A stretch of DNA of 64,000 bases from Pseudomonadota bacterium (GTDB taxonomy: Bacteria > Pseudomonadota > Gammaproteobacteria > Burkholderiales > Burkholderiaceae_B): NCBI GenBank assembly GCA_023425645.1, contig JAFACG010000040.1, positions 1 to 64,000 of the forward strand, in the 5' to 3' direction. The notes beneath the pieces are model-generated. The model saw nothing but the letters and a program-made list of their open reading frames with translations. It searched no databases and was not told the DNA's origin. A program made the position numbers and the translations under genes. Of the stretch, positions 61,618 to 64,000 are shown in pieces; the stretch's first letter is position 1; each line of letters begins with the position of its first letter.

Positions 61618-63293
61618 AGGCCTGGTTCCGTCTACTGGCGGGCGCCCTGCGCGCCCGACGCGGCGCGCTCCTTCTGACCATTCTGTTGGCGTCGAGCACC
61701 GTGGCCGCCGGAGCGGGGTTGCTGGGGGTCGCCGGGTGGTTCCTCAGCAGCGCGTTCCTGGCGGCGCTGGGCATTGTATTCAATCTGTTCGGGCCCTCCG
61801 CCCTGATACGCGGTCTGTCCTTCTGGCGCATCGCCTCGCGTTATCTGGAGCGCGTCGTGGGCCATGCGCTGACCCTGGATCTTCAAGTAAGCATCCGTAC
61901 CCGGGTATTCGGGCGCCTGGCCCGTTTCAGCCAGGCCAGGCTGGCGCAGTTCCGCGATGGCGAGCTGGCCGCCAGCCTGACCGCCGATGTGGCCGTGCTG
62001 GACTTGGTGCTTCTGCTGCTGGTCGCGCCCCTGACGACGTCCGTGCTGGCGGGTCTGGCCTTCAGCCTGATTCTCGGCATCTGGCTGGCAGGGTGGGCCT
62101 GGCTGGTGCTGGCCTGCATCCTGCTGGCGGCGTGCCTGGTGCCCTACCTGTGCGCCCGCGGCGCGGCGCATGCCGCCCAGCGCGTGCATGGATTGGAGAA
62201 CCGCCTGCGCACCTTGACTCATCATGCGGTGCGCGCCTATGTGGACATCCAGATTTTCGCCGCCCAGCAGGCCGTGCAGGAGCAGGTCGAGGCGCTCAGC
62301 AGCGACCTGGGCCGCGCCCGCTTGCACAGCAGCGCCTGGGGCGTGGCGGGGCAGTTGCTGCAACAGATCCTGATGGGCTTGGCTCTGCTGACTTGCCTGC
62401 TGGCCGGGGCGCGGCAGGTTGACCTGGCCGCCTTGAGCGGTCCTGTCTGGGTGGGCCTGGTACTGGCCCTGCTGGGGCTGTTCGAGATCATGGCGCCCAT
62501 GATGCGCGGCGCCGCGCGCCTGGGCGAGGTCGAAGCGGCCAGCCGTCGCCTGCTTCAGGTCATGGACGAACCGCTGGACGAGGGAGCGGACCAGGGGCGC
62601 GAGCTGCCGATTGATCGGCCGGCCTTGCTGGAGCTGAGGAAGCTGGATTTTGCCTACGGCGATCAGCCGGTCCTGAGCGGCGTGGACCTGCGGGTGGATC
62701 CCGGCGAACATCTGGCCCTGTTCGGGGCCAGCGGTTCCGGCAAGTCCACCTTGCTGGGCGTGCTGATGCGGCTGCTGCCGGCTCTTCCGGAAAGCTATTG
62801 CATTGAAGGCGAACCCGCTGCAGCGTGGTCGCGGTCCGGCTGGTTTCGGCATTGCGCCTTGCTGGCGCAGGATTCGCCCTTGTTCCTGGGCTCTGTACGA
62901 GACAATCTGCTGCTGGCCGATCCCGCCGCCACTGATCAGCGTGTGTGGCAGGCCTTGCGCGATGCCCAGCTGGAATCCGTGGTGCGGGCCTTGCCGCAGG
63001 GGCTGGATACCTGGCTTGGGGAAGGCGGACAGCAATTGTCGCTGGGGCAGCAGCGTCGTCTGTGCCTGGCCCGCGTCCTGTTGTCGCCGGCGCGCATCTG
63101 GTTCCTGGACGAGCCCACCGCCAGCCTGGACGGCGCCACCAGCCAGGCTCTGATGCGCGACATCCTGAACGCCGGCCAAGACAGGACGGTGATCATTGCC
63201 ACGCATGACACGCGTCTTTTGCCGCTGGCCGATCGCGTCTTCCAACTGGAAGGCGGGGCCCTGGTGGAGGTGCCCGCTCAAGAGCGGGACTGA
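61614..63293 (+). CDS. cydC: Cysteine/glutathione ABC exporter subunit CydC
   Basis: This 559-residue half-transporter partners CydD. The membrane domain includes GLLGVAGWFLSSAFLAALG and RGLSFWRIASRYLERVVGHA. The ATPase has Walker A GASGSGKST, Walker B IWFLDEPTASLDG and switch ATHDTRLLPLADRV. The signature region reads LSLGQQRRL, which differs from the canonical LSGGQ. It overlaps cydD (ATGA) and ends before a terminator, completing regulator-cydA-cydB-cydX-cydD-cydC. Confidence 0.9.
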   Translation: MKAWFRLLAGALRARRGALLLTILLASSTVAAGAGLLGVAGWFLSSAFLAALGIVFNLFGPSALIRGLSFWRIASRYLERVVGHALTLDLQVSIRTRVFGRLARFSQARLAQFRDGELAASLTADVAVLDLVLLLLVAPLTTSVLAGLAFSLILGIWLAGWAWLVLACILLAACLVPYLCARGAAHAAQRVHGLENRLRTLTHHAVRAYVDIQIFAAQQAVQEQVEALSSDLGRARLHSSAWGVAGQLLQQILMGLALLTCLLAGARQVDLAALSGPVWVGLVLALLGLFEIMAPMMRGAARLGEVEAASRRLLQVMDEPLDEGADQGRELPIDRPALLELRKLDFAYGDQPVLSGVDLRVDPGEHLALFGASGSGKSTLLGVLMRLLPALPESYCIEGEPAAAWSRSGWFRHCALLAQDSPLFLGSVRDNLLLADPAATDQRVWQALRDAQLESVVRALPQGLDTWLGEGGQQLSLGQQRRLCLARVLLSPARIWFLDEPTASLDGATSQALMRDILNAGQDRTVIIATHDTRLLPLADRVFQLEGGALVEVPAQERD

Positions 63294-63336
63294 CCGCGAG
63301 CCGTCGCGCGTTATGGTCCAGTCCCTTGAAAACCGC

Positions 63337-63370
63337 ATCCCTGCCATGCCGAAGCATCGCAGGGATTTTT
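63337..63370 (+). terminator. Rho-independent terminator of the cyd operon
   Basis: A perfect 8-bp stem (ATCCCTGC / GCAGGGAT) with a 14-base loop is followed by TTTT. It lies 43 bases after the cydC stop. Confidence 0.7.
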
Positions 63371-63385
63371 GCTTTGGGGCGAACG

Positions 63386-64000
63386 TCAGAACTTCACTTT
63401 CAGGAACAGGGACCCGGCGTGGTCCTGGTTGCGGCCGAACTGGCCCTGATAGTTCAGGCCGAAGGAGGTGCGCTCGCTGGCCAGCAGCCCGGCGCCGAAC
63501 TCGGCCACCGCGGCGTTCTTGGCGATCGGCGCGCCGCTGATGCGGAACTCGCTGCCGGGCAGGGCGGCAAAGGCCAGGCGACGCTCGGGCGTGGTGTCGC
63601 CCATGGCGTGCCGCCAGCCCAGTCCGGCCGTCAAGGCCAGGCTGGCGCTCTTGATCTCCAGCGTGGTCTTGCCGCGCAGGCCCAGCGTCACGGTGCTCAG
63701 GTCCTGGCGCTGCGCGTCGGCGCGCAGCGCGGCCTGGCCGCCGTGCTCGGTGAAGGAGCCCTGGCGCAGCTGATGCCAGTTCACGCTGGCGTAGGGTTCG
63801 ATCTGGGCGCGTTCGCCCACCGGCATGCCGTAGCCCAGCTGGGCGAAGGCCTGCACGCTGTGCGCCCGGTAGTCGGCCTTCAGGGTCTGGGGCGAACCCA
63901 GCTCGAGCTGGCGGCGGCTGTCCAGGCTGTGGCGGGTGTAGGCGCCGCCGGCCAGCAGGTTCAGGCTGCCGGGGCCGGCCTGCCAGCTCTGGGCGCCGTA
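63386..64000 (-). CDS. Autotransporter outer-membrane beta-barrel domain (partial, 5' end beyond window)
   Basis: The minus-strand frame is open for 205 codons from the window edge to a stop at 63386. It encodes alternating amphipathic strands such as LNLLAGGAYTRHSLDSRR, AFAQLGYGMPVGERAQIEPYASVNW and TVTLGLRGKTTLEI. It ends in SLFLKVKF, with a C-terminal aromatic residue as needed for BAM insertion. These are the last strands of a type V autotransporter translocator. The passenger domain, and so the function (adhesin, protease or esterase), is outside the window. It converges with the cyd operon. Confidence 0.85.
   Translation of the reverse strand, partial: YGAQSWQAGPGSLNLLAGGAYTRHSLDSRRQLELGSPQTLKADYRAHSVQAFAQLGYGMPVGERAQIEPYASVNWHQLRQGSFTEHGGQAALRADAQRQDLSTVTLGLRGKTTLEIKSASLALTAGLGWRHAMGDTTPERRLAFAALPGSEFRISGAPIAKNAAVAEFGAGLLASERTSFGLNYQGQFGRNQDHAGSLFLKVKF

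Overview
This GC-rich window with tightly packed genes looks like the chromosome of a betaproteobacterium of the order Burkholderiales, most likely family Alcaligenaceae (Bordetella, Achromobacter, Kerstersia or a relative). The reasons are the gene orders kdsD-kdsC-lptC-lptA-lptB-hpf-ptsN-hprK-rapZ, gpsA-secB-grxC-rhodanese//gpmA-envC-ctpA and rsmB-DUF4390-ntrY-ntrX, a Bug/TctC solute-binding protein, and no rpoN between lptB and hpf. The assignment rests on gene content and order only; no search was run.

Left third (about 0.3-22 kb), accessory metabolism. A sulfonate/nitrate-type ABC importer (299-2876) is followed by a second ABC importer of the iron/spermidine type joined to an enolase-superfamily enzyme (3014-8085). 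Next come a MarR/HpaR-type repressor gene and, divergent from it, the lower homoprotocatechuate pathway genes hpaH-hpaI-gabD (8185-11759). A complete Liv-type importer (12041-16528) is followed by a flavin monooxygenase, a DUF2236 protein and a TetR regulator (16635-19510). A VapBC toxin-antitoxin pair, a LysR regulator and a maleate isomerase close this part. Several AT-rich, TTAA-containing palindromic sites lie in front of these units, including one 17-bp motif present twice.

Middle (22-49 kb), mostly housekeeping. It holds galE, a gamma-carbonic anhydrase-like gene, rimO, rsmB, a DUF4390 gene and ntrYX, in which NtrX has no AAA+ domain. A type II sulfide:quinone oxidoreductase gene comes next, then an FMN riboswitch ahead of a lone ribH. 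After these come bioC, comF, trmL, a Bug protein, gpsA, secB, grxC, a rhodanese, gpmA, envC, ctpA, a moeB/thiF-like gene, a HAD nucleotidase, argB and a tlpA-like gene. The dolP-diaA-yraN//rsmI cluster ends this part.

Right third (48-64 kb), envelope and respiration. An rlpA-like SPOR lipoprotein gene lies next to rapZ, hprK, ptsN and hpf. These are followed by lptBAC, kdsC and kdsD, which serve LPS transport and Kdo synthesis. Divergent from kdsD is a GbsR/MarR-type regulator gene, with an 18-bp perfect palindrome just before its start codon, leading directly into cydA-cydB-cydX-cydD-cydC (cytochrome bd and its assembly exporter). The window ends inside an autotransporter beta-barrel gene on the minus strand.

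No tRNA, rRNA or CRISPR array was seen. The only mobile-DNA hint is a short, uncertain transposase-like tail at the left edge. Nothing here is clearly a new multi-gene system. The best leads are the shared AT-rich operators in the catabolic region, the AAA-less NtrX together with the missing rpoN, the palindrome controlling the cyd operon, and the orphan catabolic units.
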